From Sulfitobacter albidus (lineage in GTDB: Bacteria > Pseudomonadota > Alphaproteobacteria > Rhodobacterales > Rhodobacteraceae), in assembly GCF_018200035.1 (NCBI RefSeq), contig NZ_CP073581.1, positions 182,501 through 246,500 on the forward strand: DNA of 64,000 nt, read 5' to 3'. Shown here piece after piece: positions 1-11,281 of the stretch (positions within the stretch are counted from its first letter, which is position 1; the number at the start of each line of letters is the position of its first letter). The translations under genes were made by a program, and so were the position numbers. The notes beneath the pieces were generated by a model. It ran no database searches, was not told where the DNA came from, and saw only the letters and a program-made list of their open reading frames with translations.

Positions 1-2785
<2,785 letters not shown>

Positions 2786-2865
2786 AGTAACAGAGAGACT
2801 TGTCTCCCTGTCACGCATCAAAAGCATACACACACAATTAGCCGTACTCGGCTTGGACAACACAC

Positions 2866-2901
2866 GCTGTTTGAAACCCCAAAACAGGGACCTCAAACAG
2901 C
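2866..2901 (+). other. 23S-5S spacer hairpin, likely rRNA processing stem
   Basis: The arms GCTGTTTGA (2866-2874) and TCAAACAGC (2893-2901) pair perfectly over nine bases around an 18-base loop. Such stems between 23S and 5S rRNA commonly serve as RNase III or related processing sites. The role is inferred from position and pairing only. Confidence 0.5.
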
Positions 2902-2919
2902 ACATGGGGGATTTTATTT

Positions 2920-3036
<117 letters not shown>

Positions 3037-3186
3037 CTAATAAGATCCCACAGTATCTCTCTATACGATAACATCAGCTCAAACAGAACGAACCGCGTGG
3101 GTACGCTCATTTTGAAAATACGCTGATAACGTGGTCTTACGGCAAAGCCCTTGAGCTTAAACCGGCTATCGGCGTCGGTGACCCGC

Positions 3187-3500
3187 TAAAGCGTGAGTGG
3201 TCGTAGGGGAACTGGAAGAAGCTGTACCGGCGCCCCCGAGAAGCAGTGTGAACCGTCCGCAAACATGGCGGTCGGGAACGATTTGCTAAGGGCACCCACC
3301 AAGGCCTATGCCAGAGATGATCGCTCGACTTCATGTCGGCTGCGGCTGAAGCCGGGAGCAGGCACCGTATACGGTGTGTGTTCAATGCCTTCAGCCCGGA
3401 AGGCCGAGCTGGGGTGTTGGATACCATTAATTGGAGCGCGTGTGGATAGGAAACTAGGGGCACCTCACCCCTCTCGGGATGCTGTCGCGCGTAACCCTTT
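3187..3500 (+). other. Folded non-coding stretch, possible group II intron domain I remnant
   Basis: No convincing protein is encoded here, but the sequence is densely self-complementary. The segment 3252-3277 folds as a long hairpin with arms CCGTCCGC and GCGGTCGG, interrupted by one T-T mismatch, around AAACAT. GCTAAG (3285-3290), a short GGC/GCC stem, and TATGC (3307-3311) together match the layout of the 11-nucleotide tetraloop receptor (CCUAAG...UAUGG) found in group II intron domain I. A perfect 12-base palindrome ACCGTATACGGT lies at 3364-3375, and smaller hairpins at about 3457-3473 and 3496-3507. No reverse transcriptase and no catalytic domain V were seen, so if this is an intron only its 5' part remains. 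The boundaries and the identification are inference. Confidence 0.35.
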
Positions 3501-3504
3501 AGGG

Positions 3505-3690
3505 TAGCCGGATGTTGGAGAGTCTCTTGCGGCACGAAGGCTTCATCGGCGAATGGCCGCATAGGGCGACTTGCATGAAGCGGGAGGGTGTCTTGGCCGA
3601 ATACGTCGAAACCGGCACTTGACCCGAGGATCTGTCCTTTTTGCTGGGAATATGCGCATTGACACATCCGAACCAGGTCTTTGGGGCGAT
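3505..3690 (+). pseudogene. Decayed fragment of an IS3-family orfB transposase
   Basis: The DNA is recognisably related to the middle of the transposase orfB at 4186-5016. For example, CTTGCGGCACGAAGGCTTCAT here parallels CTTGCGCCAGGAAGGCTTCAC there, both are followed by a TGCATGAAGCG stretch, then ACGTCGAAACCGGCAC appears in both, and a NQV-F/W segment follows near 3672. The reading frame is not kept across the fragment, both gene ends are missing, and no inverted repeats flank it. It is a remnant of a related but distinct element lying just upstream of the better preserved copy. Confidence 0.7.
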
Positions 3691-3812
3691 TTTTCAAGCC
3701 ATCGAGTTCGTTCAGAACGCTTTTGCAGATCGAAAAACTTATGCAAAACGCATCGTTCTGAAGGTGAGCGACAAACGCCGGAAGCGGGCTTTCAGAGGTG
3801 GCCCGAGAAATC

Positions 3813-3843
3813 TGAACAGTTGAGCTAGGTGGATTTTCCGCTC
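3813..3843 (+). repeat. Left inverted repeat of the IS3-family element
   Basis: Contains the terminal nine bases TGAACAGTT and the inner 17-base block, separated by only GAGCT. The matching right end keeps 14 bases between the same blocks. A shortened left end could weaken transposase binding; that effect is inferred. Confidence 0.75.
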
Positions 3844-3878
3844 CTGATCCGGCAGCGTGCCGGGACGAAAGAGCGAAG

Positions 3879-4189
3879 ATGGCAAGACGCCCAAGACGGA
3901 ACCACAGCCCTGCATTCAAGGCGAGAGTCGCGTTAGCGGCGTTGAAGGGCGATAAGACGATGAGCGAATTGGCAACGCAGTTCGATGTGCATCCCAACCA
4001 GATCAAGCAGTGGAAGGATCAGCTTCTCGACGGCGTGACAGATGTCTTTGATGACAAGCCGAAGGCGTCAAAAGAACCTGAGATCGATGTGAAATCGTTG
4101 CACGCGAAGATTGGCCAGTTGACGCTGGAGAATATTTTTTGGAAGGAGCGCTCGACAAGGCCGGTCTGTTGCCGAGCGCAAAGAAATGA
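3879..4189 (+). pseudogene. IS3-family transposase subunit OrfA, frameshifted near its 3' end
   Basis: The first ~85 residues are a typical OrfA: a basic start, a helix-turn-helix (TMSELATQFDVHPNQIKQWK, about residues 27-46) that binds the IS ends, and a leucine-zipper-like region (SLHAKIGQLTLEN). The family normally continues LEGAL-DKAGLL-SAKK and stops inside the orfB start codon. That sequence is present in the DNA but in the next frame: it is restored by one extra T in the T6 run at 4135-4140. As written, the frame instead runs on to 4265 with an unrelated tail, and a programmed -1 shift would no longer lead into orfB. Either the element lost autonomous activity or one base was dropped in sequencing. 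Confidence 0.8.
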
Positions 4190-5016
4190 CGGATCGCGAC
4201 CACAAGCTGAGCCTGGCCCGCCAGGCCGATCTGCTCGGGATCAGCCGGGGGAGCTTATACTATGAGCCGCGCCCGGTCGGCGCGGGCGATCTGAAGCTGA
4301 TGCGTCGGATCGACGAGTTGCACATGGAGTATCCGTTCGCGGGCAGCCGCATGATGAAGGGTTTCTTGCGCCAGGAAGGCTTCACCGCCGGACGATTGCA
4401 TGTGGCCACCTGCATGAAGCGCATGGGCATTCAGGCGCTCTATCGCAGGCCAAACACGTCGAAACCGGCACCGGGTCACAAGGTATATCCCTATCTGCTG
4501 AGAAAGCTGGCTGTGACCCGCCTGAACCAGGTTTGGGCCATGGATATCACCTACATCCCAATGGCGCGCGGATTCGTCTATCTGGTTGCCGTGCTGGACT
4601 GGTTCAGCCGAAAAGTCCTGGCCTGGCGACTATCGACAACGCTGGAAACCGGCCCGTGCATAGAAGCTCTGAAAGAGGCGATGCGCCACCATGGCAAGCC
4701 CGAGATCATGAACACGGATCAGGGCAGCCAGTTCACATCCATCGACTTTATCAAGACGCTGAAAGAGGCGGACATCCAGATCAGCATGGATGGCAAGGGC
4801 GCATGGCGGGACAACGTCTTCGTCGAACGTCTGTGGCGAACGATCAAATATGAGGAGGTCTATCTGCGCGCCTATGACAGCGTGTCGAAGGCTCGGGAAA
4901 GCCTGCGCCGATATCTGAAGTTCTACAACACGTGGAGACCGCATTCATCGCTGGACGGGAAAACACCCGATAAGGCATATCTCAACCCGTCGGCACCAAT
5001 CCCGGGGGCGGCATAA
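4186..5016 (+). CDS. IS3-family transposase catalytic subunit OrfB
   Basis: A 276-residue protein with the integrase-type rve fold. The N-terminal HTH_21-like segment (GSRMMKGFLRQEGF, about residues 48-61) precedes the catalytic core. The DDE triad can be placed at the Asp of VWAMDITYIP, the Asp of MNTDQGSQF, and the Glu of FVERLWRTIKYE. The ATG overlaps the expected orfA stop as ATGA, the usual IS3 arrangement in which OrfAB is made by programmed -1 frameshifting. No disruption is seen within orfB itself, but a fusion OrfAB cannot be made by a -1 shift from the current orfA sequence. Confidence 0.93.
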   Translation: MTDRDHKLSLARQADLLGISRGSLYYEPRPVGAGDLKLMRRIDELHMEYPFAGSRMMKGFLRQEGFTAGRLHVATCMKRMGIQALYRRPNTSKPAPGHKVYPYLLRKLAVTRLNQVWAMDITYIPMARGFVYLVAVLDWFSRKVLAWRLSTTLETGPCIEALKEAMRHHGKPEIMNTDQGSQFTSIDFIKTLKEADIQISMDGKGAWRDNVFVERLWRTIKYEEVYLRAYDSVSKARESLRRYLKFYNTWRPHSSLDGKTPDKAYLNPSAPIPGAA

Positions 5017-5018
5017 TC

Positions 5019-5058
5019 GAGCGGGAAATCCACCTACGGAGTGGCTCCAAACTGTTCA
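5019..5058 (-). repeat. Right inverted repeat of the IS3-family element
   Basis: Read on the minus strand it begins TGAACAGTT, followed by a 14-base spacer and AGGTGGATTTCCCGCTC, matching the left end with one mismatch in the inner block. Confidence 0.75.
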
Positions 5059-5337
5059 AACAAACCGAACCACCTCTCTGACACTTGCGAACGGAAGAAT
5101 ATCGGTGCGAAATTGACGCTGCCCGAGTGTGTTTGACAAGCAGCTAGCGCCGACCCCTGTTTCCGTCTGCTGGGTCGGTTTCGGGCAGAGCCTGCTTGGC
5201 GGAACGTTTGACGTGCTACACGAATTCGCAGGGACAAGAACAGCACGCCCGCCCCCAATCGTTTCCCCGATCAGAGTCAGCAAGAAAACCAATCGCACCT
5301 GTCAGGGGCACCACGGGCACATGATTGCGGGGAAATC
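5059..5337. other. Intergenic scar between the IS and tRNA-Thr, no gene identified
   Basis: No supportable gene was found in these 279 bases. A possible hairpin, CCGACCC (5152-5158) with GGGTCGG (5172-5178), could be a leftover transcription stop. The sequence lies between the IS right end and a tRNA gene and may be part of the same rearranged zone. Confidence 0.5.
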
Positions 5338-5412
<75 letters not shown>

Positions 5413-5507
5413 GCCGTGCGGGGTGATTAGCCCCTCTGATCCCGTCGCGCAAGCCTATTTTCCGAAGCAAACTGGACCCGGTATCGGCGCTGCGGTAGAC
5501 ACGTCCC

Positions 5508-5693
5508 ATGACGCAGAAAGACACCGGTGAATCCGCAAACACAAGGTCCAAGCAATCGGCCGCTGCCGAGCGGGAGGCGCGGTTGAAACAGGCGCTCAAG
5601 GCCAATATGGGACGACGCAAGGCACAGGCGCGGGCGCGCGAGGCGCAGGGCGATACAGGTACGGTGCAGCAGGCACCCAAAAAGGAAGACTGA
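5508..5693 (+). CDS. Small basic/charged protein upstream of murA
   Basis: Encodes 61 residues rich in Ala, Arg, Lys and Gln, with a predicted helical centre ([28 protein letters not shown]) and no membrane segment or cysteine. It ends two bases before the murA start codon, so the two are probably co-transcribed. Similar short proteins next to murA are, from memory, common in Rhodobacterales, but I know of no assigned function. The high charge would be compatible with nucleic-acid or ribosome association; that is speculation. Confidence 0.7.
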   Translation: MTQKDTGESANTRSKQSAAAEREARLKQALKANMGRRKAQARAREAQGDTGTVQQAPKKED

Positions 5694-5695
5694 GC

Positions 5696-6967
5696 ATGGA
5701 CGAAATTCTGGTACGCGGTGGCGGCTCGCTGAGCGGGCAAATTCCGATCGCGGGCGCAAAGAACGCATGTTTGACACTGATGCCCGCCACTCTTTTGAGT
5801 GAAGAGCCGCTGACCCTGACCAACGCGCCGCGCCTGTCGGACATCCGTACGATGACGCAGCTTTTGCAGTCGCTGGGCGCCGAGGTGACCTCGCTGCAGG
5901 AGGGGCGCGTGCTGGCCATGTCGACCCATGGCGCGATCAATACCCGTGCAGAGTATGACATCGTGCGCAAGATGCGCGCCTCCAATCTGGTGTTGGGGCC
6001 ACTTCTGGCGCGTGAGGGTTATGCCGAGGTTTCGCTGCCCGGGGGCTGTGCGATTGGCGCACGGCCGATGGACATCCATACCGATGGTCTGACCCTGATG
6101 GGGGCCGAGATTGATCTGCGCGACGGGTATCTTTACGCCAAGGCGGCGGGCGGGCGGCTCAAGGGGGCGGTGATCGACTTCCCCTTTGCCTCCGTCGGGG
6201 CGACCGAAAACATCATGATGGCAGCGACGCTGGCCAAGGGGACGACCATCATCAACAACGCCGCGCGCGAGCCGGAGATCGTGGATCTGGCGCGCTGCCT
6301 GCGCGCCATGGGTGCCCAGATCGAGGGTGATGGCACGTCGTCCATCACCATCCAGGGGGTTGACCGGCTGGGTGCCGCGACCCATCCCGTCGTGACGGAC
6401 AGGATCGAATTGGGCACCTATATGCTGGCGCCCGCCATCTGTGGCGGAGAGGTGGAATGCCTCGGCGGCCGGATCGAGCTGGTGGGGGCCTTCTGCGAAA
6501 AGCTGGATGCGGCGGGAATCGACGTGACCGAAACGGAAAAGGGCCTGAAGGTACGCCGCCGCGAGGATCGCGTGCGCGCGGTGGATGTGACGACTGAACC
6601 CTTCCCCGGGTTTCCCACCGATTTGCAGGCGCAGATGATGGCGTTGATGTGCACGGCGACGGGCACCTCGACGCTTGAAGAAAAGATTTTCGAGAATCGT
6701 TTCATGCACGCGCCCGAGTTGATCCGAATGGGCGCCGACATCGACGTGCAAGGTGGCCGGGCCGTGGTGACCGGTGTTGATCAGCTCAAGGGCGCGCCGG
6801 TGATGGCGACGGATCTGCGCGCCTCGGTGTCGTTGATCCTGGCGGGCATGGCCGCGCGGGGAGAGACAAAGGTCTCGCGCGTGTACCATCTGGATCGTGG
6901 GTATGAGCACGTCGTGGCCAAGCTGCGCGGCGTGGGCGCCAACATCGAGAGGATCAAGGGCGCATGA
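5696..6967 (+). CDS. murA: UDP-N-acetylglucosamine 1-carboxyvinyltransferase MurA
   Basis: Catalyses the first committed step of peptidoglycan synthesis, transferring enolpyruvate from PEP to UDP-GlcNAc in the cytoplasm. The 423-residue length is standard. It starts with the characteristic LVRGG-type strand and GAKNA motif (residues ~20-24), carries the PEP-binding RxS region ([15 protein letters not shown]), and the active-site cysteine at residue 118 in the loop [14 protein letters not shown]. That cysteine is the residue attacked by fosfomycin, so this enzyme should be of the sensitive type. Its stop overlaps the DUF2948 gene start (ATGA), indicating translational coupling. Confidence 0.97.
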   Translation: MDEILVRGGGSLSGQIPIAGAKNACLTLMPATLLSEEPLTLTNAPRLSDIRTMTQLLQSLGAEVTSLQEGRVLAMSTHGAINTRAEYDIVRKMRASNLVLGPLLAREGYAEVSLPGGCAIGARPMDIHTDGLTLMGAEIDLRDGYLYAKAAGGRLKGAVIDFPFASVGATENIMMAATLAKGTTIINNAAREPEIVDLARCLRAMGAQIEGDGTSSITIQGVDRLGAATHPVVTDRIELGTYMLAPAICGGEVECLGGRIELVGAFCEKLDAAGIDVTETEKGLKVRRREDRVRAVDVTTEPFPGFPTDLQAQMMALMCTATGTSTLEEKIFENRFMHAPELIRMGADIDVQGGRAVVTGVDQLKGAPVMATDLRASVSLILAGMAARGETKVSRVYHLDRGYEHVVAKLRGVGANIERIKGA

Positions 6968-7434
6968 GTGATGACGCACGGTTTGAAGACGGGGCAGAGG
7001 CGCCGCTGAACCTTGGCGCACTGGACGCCGAGGATCTGCAAATCCTGTCGTCGCTGGCACAGGACGCCGTGTTTCCGGCATCCGAAATGCGGTGGCTGCC
7101 GGGTGAGCGGCGCTTTGCGCTGCTGGTCAACCGGATGCGCTGGGAAGATGCAGGAACGGACCGCCATGCGCCGGAGCGGGTGCAATCCGTGCTGACGATC
7201 GAAAACGTGCAGGGGGTCGCGTCGCAAGGGGTCCCAAAGGGGGATGCCGACACGATCCTGTCGCTGCTCGCGGTCGCATTCAGCGAAACCGACGCGCCTT
7301 CGGGCCATGTTACGCTGACACTTGCCGGGGACGGCGCGATCCGCCTGAGCGTCGAGGCGTTGGAGGTGAACCTGCGCGACGTGACCAAGCCCTACGTGGC
7401 TCCTTCGGGCAAACGACCCCGGCATGACGTGTGA
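6964..7434 (+). CDS. DUF2948 family protein
   Basis: A 156-residue soluble protein recognised as DUF2948 by its opening [19 protein letters not shown] and the [17 protein letters not shown] segment. The family is found next to murA and hisD in alphaproteobacteria and has no established activity. The ATG overlaps the murA stop by four bases, and the gene overlaps the following acetyltransferase by 11 bases, so the three are likely one transcription unit. No signal peptide, membrane segment or catalytic motif is visible. Confidence 0.85.
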   Translation: MSDDARFEDGAEAPLNLGALDAEDLQILSSLAQDAVFPASEMRWLPGERRFALLVNRMRWEDAGTDRHAPERVQSVLTIENVQGVASQGVPKGDADTILSLLAVAFSETDAPSGHVTLTLAGDGAIRLSVEALEVNLRDVTKPYVAPSGKRPRHDV

Positions 7435-7936
7435 GATCCGCCGCCTCACCGGCGCGGATGTAGCCCTGTGGCGGGATCTGCGCCTCGAGGCGCTGCGAAT
7501 TTTTCCCGCGAATTTCCTGACGACACTTGCGGAGGAAGAGAAACGCAGCGATGCCGACCGTGTCCGGATGCTGGAGGCGCGGCAGGTTTTCGGGCTTTTC
7601 CTCGAAGGGGCAGCGGCGGGAACGGCCGCGCTGGATCCCGAACCGGCCCCTGCCACCGCACACCGCGTGACACTCAATGCATTCTACGTGCGGCCTGCGT
7701 TTCACGGCGGACCGGGGGCGCGCGCGCTGTTGGCCCATGTGATACAGGTAGCCAGCGCGCAGGGCTTCGTTCAGCTTGAGCTGTGCGTGGCCGCTGACAA
7801 CACCCGCGCGATCCGCTTTTACGAACGCGAAGGGTTCACGGTATGGGGGCGTCTGCCCCGTTCGGTGCGGCTGGTAGACAGCTATCAGGATGATCTGTTC
7901 ATGCTGCGCCCCCTCGACGCAGCTGCGATGGCTTGA
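7424..7936 (+). CDS. GNAT-family N-acetyltransferase
   Basis: A 170-residue protein with the GNAT fold. The start IRRLTGADVALWRDLRLEAL is the typical first strand and helix, followed by a V-P-F/GGPGARALLAHV stretch corresponding to the acetyl-CoA pyrophosphate loop (motif A), and the C-terminal NTRAIRFYEREGF signature (motif B). It would transfer an acetyl group from acetyl-CoA to an amine; the substrate cannot be told. The start codon lies inside the end of the DUF2948 gene, suggesting coupled expression within the murA-hisD run. Confidence 0.88.
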   Translation: MTCEIRRLTGADVALWRDLRLEALRIFPANFLTTLAEEEKRSDADRVRMLEARQVFGLFLEGAAAGTAALDPEPAPATAHRVTLNAFYVRPAFHGGPGARALLAHVIQVASAQGFVQLELCVAADNTRAIRFYEREGFTVWGRLPRSVRLVDSYQDDLFMLRPLDAAAMA

Positions 7937-7987
7937 GCCTGCGCGCAAACCCCGCTACCTCCTGACGCAATCCCTGAAGGAGCCGAC

Positions 7988-9283
7988 ATGCCCGTTTTCC
8001 TCGATGCCACCGACCCTGAGTTCGAGCAGGGGTTCACCACGCTACTGGGCGCCAAGCGTGAGGACAGCCCCGATGTGGACGATACCGTTGCCGCGATCAT
8101 CGCGGATGTGCGCGCGCGCGGGGATGCTGCGGTAATCGACTACACCGCGCGGTTCGACAGGATCACACCCGAAACGCTGGCGATTTCATCCGAGGAGATC
8201 GCCGCGGCGGTCGCGGCGGTACCGGCGGCGGAGCGCGCGGCGCTCGAGCAGGCGGCGGCGCGTATCCGCGCCTATCACGAACGCCAGCTGCCCGAAGACG
8301 CCGAATGGACCGACGCGGAGGGCGCAACGCTGGGGTGGCGGTGGACGGCTGTTTCTGCCGCCGGGCTCTACGTGCCCGGTGGGTTGGCAAGCTATCCTTC
8401 CTCGGTGCTGATGAACGCAATCCCGGCCAAGGTGGCGGGCGTGGGGCGGCTTGCGATGGTGGTGCCGACGCCGGATGGTGTGCTCAACCCGCTGGTATTG
8501 CTGGCCGCGCAAATCTCCGGTGTGGATGAAATCTACCGTATCGGTGGGGCGCAGGCAGTCGCAGCACTTGCCTACGGGACTGAGAGCATCGCGCCGGTCG
8601 ACAAGATCACGGGCCCCGGCAACGCCTATGTCGCGGCAGCCAAACGGCGGGTGTTCGGCAAGGTCGGCATCGACATGATCGCGGGCCCCTCCGAGATCCT
8701 CGTGATTGCCGACGCCGAGAACGATCCCGATTGGATCGCGCTGGACCTGCTGAGCCAGGCCGAACACGACGAGAGCGCGCAGTCGATCCTGATCACCACC
8801 GATGCAGCATTCGGCAAGGCCGTGGCGCAGGCAGTGGATAAACGTCTCGAAACGCTGCAACGGCGCGCCATTGCGGGCGCAAGCTGGCGCGATTTTGGCG
8901 CGATCATCACGGTGCCGGATCTGACCACCGCCGCCGCACTGAGCGACCGGATTGCGCCCGAGCATCTGGAGCTGTGCGTGGCCGACCCAGACGCGCTGAG
9001 CGCGCGCATCACCCATGCCGGGGCGATCTTTCTCGGACAGTGGACGCCGGAAGCCATCGGCGATTACGTCGGTGGACCGAACCACGTGCTGCCGACGGCG
9101 CGATCGGCGCGGTTCTCCTCGGGGCTGTCGACGCTGGATTTCATGAAACGCACAACGCTTGCACGCATGACCCCCGCCGCCCTGCGCGCCATCGGGCCCG
9201 CCGCCGAAACGCTGGCCCAGTCCGAAAGCCTTGAGGCGCATGGCCTGTCCGTGACGGCGCGTCTGCGCACCCTCAACGACTAG
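7988..9283 (+). CDS. hisD: Histidinol dehydrogenase HisD
   Basis: Oxidises L-histidinol to L-histidine in two NAD-dependent steps, the last step of histidine synthesis. The 431 residues match the family length. Diagnostic segments are YVPGGLASYPSSVLMNAIPAKVAGV (about residues 124-148), TGPGNAYVAAAKR (about 208-220), the zinc/active-site region QAEHDESAQS (about 257-266) and APEHLEL. A good ribosome site (AAGGAG) precedes the ATG. In Rhodobacterales hisD is commonly found between murA/DUF2948 and UPF0262, as here, rather than in a histidine operon. Confidence 0.97.
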   Translation: MPVFLDATDPEFEQGFTTLLGAKREDSPDVDDTVAAIIADVRARGDAAVIDYTARFDRITPETLAISSEEIAAAVAAVPAAERAALEQAAARIRAYHERQLPEDAEWTDAEGATLGWRWTAVSAAGLYVPGGLASYPSSVLMNAIPAKVAGVGRLAMVVPTPDGVLNPLVLLAAQISGVDEIYRIGGAQAVAALAYGTESIAPVDKITGPGNAYVAAAKRRVFGKVGIDMIAGPSEILVIADAENDPDWIALDLLSQAEHDESAQSILITTDAAFGKAVAQAVDKRLETLQRRAIAGASWRDFGAIITVPDLTTAAALSDRIAPEHLELCVADPDALSARITHAGAIFLGQWTPEAIGDYVGGPNHVLPTARSARFSSGLSTLDFMKRTTLARMTPAALRAIGPAAETLAQSESLEAHGLSVTARLRTLND

Positions 9284-9344
9284 CGCCGCGCTGCGGCATG
9301 CGGTAGACAGGTCATGAAATCCACCCCGGCCCGGAGCCGACACC

Positions 9345-9824
9345 ATGACCCGCATTACCAACATCGTGCTCGATGATGCCAATCTGCCGCCGCCCACGCC
9401 CGAGATCGAGCAGGAGCGCCGCGTCGCCATGTTCGACCTGCTGGAGGACAACACATTTGTGCTGCCCACCCGCGAGGAGCGCAGCGCACCGCCCGGCCCC
9501 TATCATCTGGGCCTGTCGATCCGCGACAAGCGGCTGGTGTTCGACGTCGCCACCGAAGATGCGCAGAAGGCGGCGGAGTTCCACCTGTCGCTCGGCCCCT
9601 TCCGGCAGGTGGTGAAGGATTATTTCCAGATCTGCGAGTCGTATTTCGACGCGGTCAAGAAACTCCCCCCCGCGCAGATCGAGACGATCGACATGGCCCG
9701 TCGTGGCATCCACATGGAAGGCAGCCGGGTGTTGCAGGAGCGGCTTGAAGGCAAGGCAGAGATCGACATCGACACCGCGCGGCGCCTTTTCACTCTTATC
9801 TGCGTTTTGCATTTCGGGGGCTGA
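9345..9824 (+). CDS. UPF0262 family protein
   Basis: A 159-residue soluble protein identified as UPF0262 by its start RITNIVLDD, the LVFDVATED segment, the LGPFRQVVKDYF block and the C-terminal FTLICVLHFGG. The family is uncharacterised and largely alphaproteobacterial. It begins 61 bases after hisD and ends three bases before the LMW phosphatase gene, so it is probably co-transcribed with that gene. No catalytic motif was recognised. Confidence 0.88.
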   Translation: MTRITNIVLDDANLPPPTPEIEQERRVAMFDLLEDNTFVLPTREERSAPPGPYHLGLSIRDKRLVFDVATEDAQKAAEFHLSLGPFRQVVKDYFQICESYFDAVKKLPPAQIETIDMARRGIHMEGSRVLQERLEGKAEIDIDTARRLFTLICVLHFGG

Positions 9825-9827
9825 GGG

Positions 9828-10292
9828 GTGACGCAGGACCTGCCCGGATCGGTTCTGTTTTGTTGCGATCACAACGCCGTGCGCTCTCCGATGGCCGAGG
9901 GCATCATGAAAAAGCTCTACGGGATGGATACATACGTGCAATCCGTCGGCGTGAAGAATGACCTTGAAATCGACGGCTTCTCCATCGCCGTGTGCCAGGA
10001 AATGGACGTGGAGCTGTCGCGCCACCGCTCACGCAGTTTTGACGAGATGGAGCAATGGGGCGATGATCTGAGCTCCTTTGATCTGGTGATCGCACTTTCC
10101 CCCGCCTCGCAACGCCGCGCGCTGGAATTGACGCGGGTGTTTCATCTCGACGTGGAATATTGGCCGATCCTTGATCCCACAGGGCTGGGGGAGACGCGCG
10201 ATGCCAAGCTGACGCAGTTCCGTGCGGCCCGCGACCAGATCATCGGGCGCATTACCGACCGCTTTGGCGCCCCGACCCAGCCGCAGATTTGA
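9828..10292 (+). CDS. Low-molecular-weight protein-tyrosine-phosphatase-like protein
   Basis: A 154-residue protein starting with GTG, three bases after the UPF0262 stop. Near the N-terminus the segment LFCCDHNAVRSPMAEG resembles the LMW-PTP P-loop CX5R(S/T), with the nucleophilic cysteine about residue 13 and the arginine about residue 19. The C-terminal WPILDPTG supplies the general-acid Asp-Pro. It would hydrolyse a phosphomonoester, possibly phosphotyrosine on a protein. An arsenate-reductase-like role is an alternative in this fold. In related genomes, as I recall, infA follows; here it does not. Confidence 0.85.
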   Translation: MTQDLPGSVLFCCDHNAVRSPMAEGIMKKLYGMDTYVQSVGVKNDLEIDGFSIAVCQEMDVELSRHRSRSFDEMEQWGDDLSSFDLVIALSPASQRRALELTRVFHLDVEYWPILDPTGLGETRDAKLTQFRAARDQIIGRITDRFGAPTQPQI

Positions 10293-10301
10293 GAGCAGCC
10301 C

Positions 10302-10697
10302 ATGATCGATGAAATCATACGTTATTTTGAGGCTTTCAACCGGGGCGATACGCAGGCCATGCTCGATTGCCTTGCCCCCGACGTGGCGCACCACGTGAAC
10401 GAAGGACAGGTGCGCGTGGGAAAGGAGGCCTTTGCCGCCTTCTGTGCCCACATGACGCGCTGCTACCGGGAGGAGCTGACCGATCTGGTGATCTTTGAGG
10501 CGGAGGGCGGCACGCGGGCGGCGGCGGAATACACCATCAACGGTACATATCTCGCAACCGATGACGGTCTGCCGGAGGCGCGGGGCCAGACATACTGCCT
10601 GCCTGCCGGATCATTCTTCTCCCTTGCGGGCGGCAAGATCACGCGCGTGACGACCTACTACAACCTCGGGGACTGGACCGCGCAGGTCTCCGCGTGA
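10302..10697 (+). CDS. SnoaL/ketosteroid-isomerase-like protein
   Basis: A 131-residue NTF2-like protein. The start IIRYFEAFNRGDTQAMLDCLAPDVAHHVNEG is typical of SnoaL-type polyketide cyclase or ketosteroid isomerase relatives, and the tail GGKITRVTTYYN is their last strand pair. These small alpha+beta barrels bind hydrophobic ligands and have very diverse roles, so no reaction is assigned. Its stop overlaps the GTG start of the next acetyltransferase gene (GTGA), indicating coupling. Confidence 0.82.
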   Translation: MIDEIIRYFEAFNRGDTQAMLDCLAPDVAHHVNEGQVRVGKEAFAAFCAHMTRCYREELTDLVIFEAEGGTRAAAEYTINGTYLATDDGLPEARGQTYCLPAGSFFSLAGGKITRVTTYYNLGDWTAQVSA

Positions 10698-11281
10698 CGC
10701 TTGCGGTGCGGGTCTTGCACGGCGACGCGCTGGCCTCGGCGTTGCAGGATGTGGCGCGGCTGCGGATCGAGGTCTTTGCCGATTGGCCGTATCTCTACGA
10801 CGGGGATCTTGCCTATGAGGCGCGGTATCTTGAGACCTACCGGCATGCGCGCGATGCGATCGTGGTGGGCGCCTTCGATGGAAAGCGTCTGGTCGGCGCC
10901 AGCACCGGCAGCCCGCTGACACAGCACGCCGATGACTTTGCCCGCGCGTTCAACGACACCGAGTTTGCGTTGGATGAGGTATTCTATTGTGCGGAAAGTG
11001 TGCTGTTGCCCGCGTACCGGGGTCAGGGCGTGGGGCACCGTTTCTTTGATCTGCGCGAAGCCCACGCGCGGGCGGCCGGGTTTGCCTATTGCGCGTTCTG
11101 TGCGGTGATCCGCGCGCAGGATCATCCGGCCCGCCCTGCGGACGCCCGCGCGCTCGATCCGTTCTGGCGCGCCCGCGGCTATGCGCCCCTGCCGGGTGTC
11201 ATCGCGAAATTTGCGTGGAAGGATCACGAAGAGGCGCAAGAAAGCGCCAAGCCGCTACAATTCTGGATCCGCGCGCTCTAG
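10694..11281 (+). CDS. GNAT-family N-acetyltransferase
   Basis: A 195-residue protein with GTG start overlapping the SnoaL-like stop. The segment VLLPAYRGQGVGHRFFDLREAHARAAG contains the acetyl-CoA-binding R/Q-G-x-G motif (RGQGVG), and an N-terminal RIEVFADWPYLYDGD is reminiscent of acetyltransferases acting on small molecules. The C-terminus PFWRARGYAPL is the usual last strand signature. The substrate is unknown. It ends four bases inside the convergent lipoprotein gene. Confidence 0.85.
   Translation: MTLAVRVLHGDALASALQDVARLRIEVFADWPYLYDGDLAYEARYLETYRHARDAIVVGAFDGKRLVGASTGSPLTQHADDFARAFNDTEFALDEVFYCAESVLLPAYRGQGVGHRFFDLREAHARAAGFAYCAFCAVIRAQDHPARPADARALDPFWRARGYAPLPGVIAKFAWKDHEEAQESAKPLQFWIRAL

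Larger units (their letters stand above)
3813..5058 (+). mobile_element. IS3-family insertion sequence, nearly complete
   Basis: A 1,246-base element bounded by TGAACAGTT (3813-3821) and its complement AACTGTTCA (5050-5058), giving the TGA...TCA ends typical of the IS3 family. Inner inverted repeats AGGTGGATTTTCCGCTC (3827-3843) and GAGCGGGAAATCCACCT (5019-5035) differ by one base. The spacer between the two repeat blocks is 5 bases on the left but 14 on the right, so the left end looks shortened by about nine bases. It carries orfA and orfB in overlapping frames. The flanking bases (AATC left, AACA right) do not form an evident target duplication, suggesting rearrangement after insertion. 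Confidence 0.85.

Noticed and set aside
3137..4006. A 289-codon minus-strand open frame over the mobile-element zone
   Set aside because: It runs antisense across the structured stretch, the transposase remnant and the start of orfA, and matches no family; an accident of composition.
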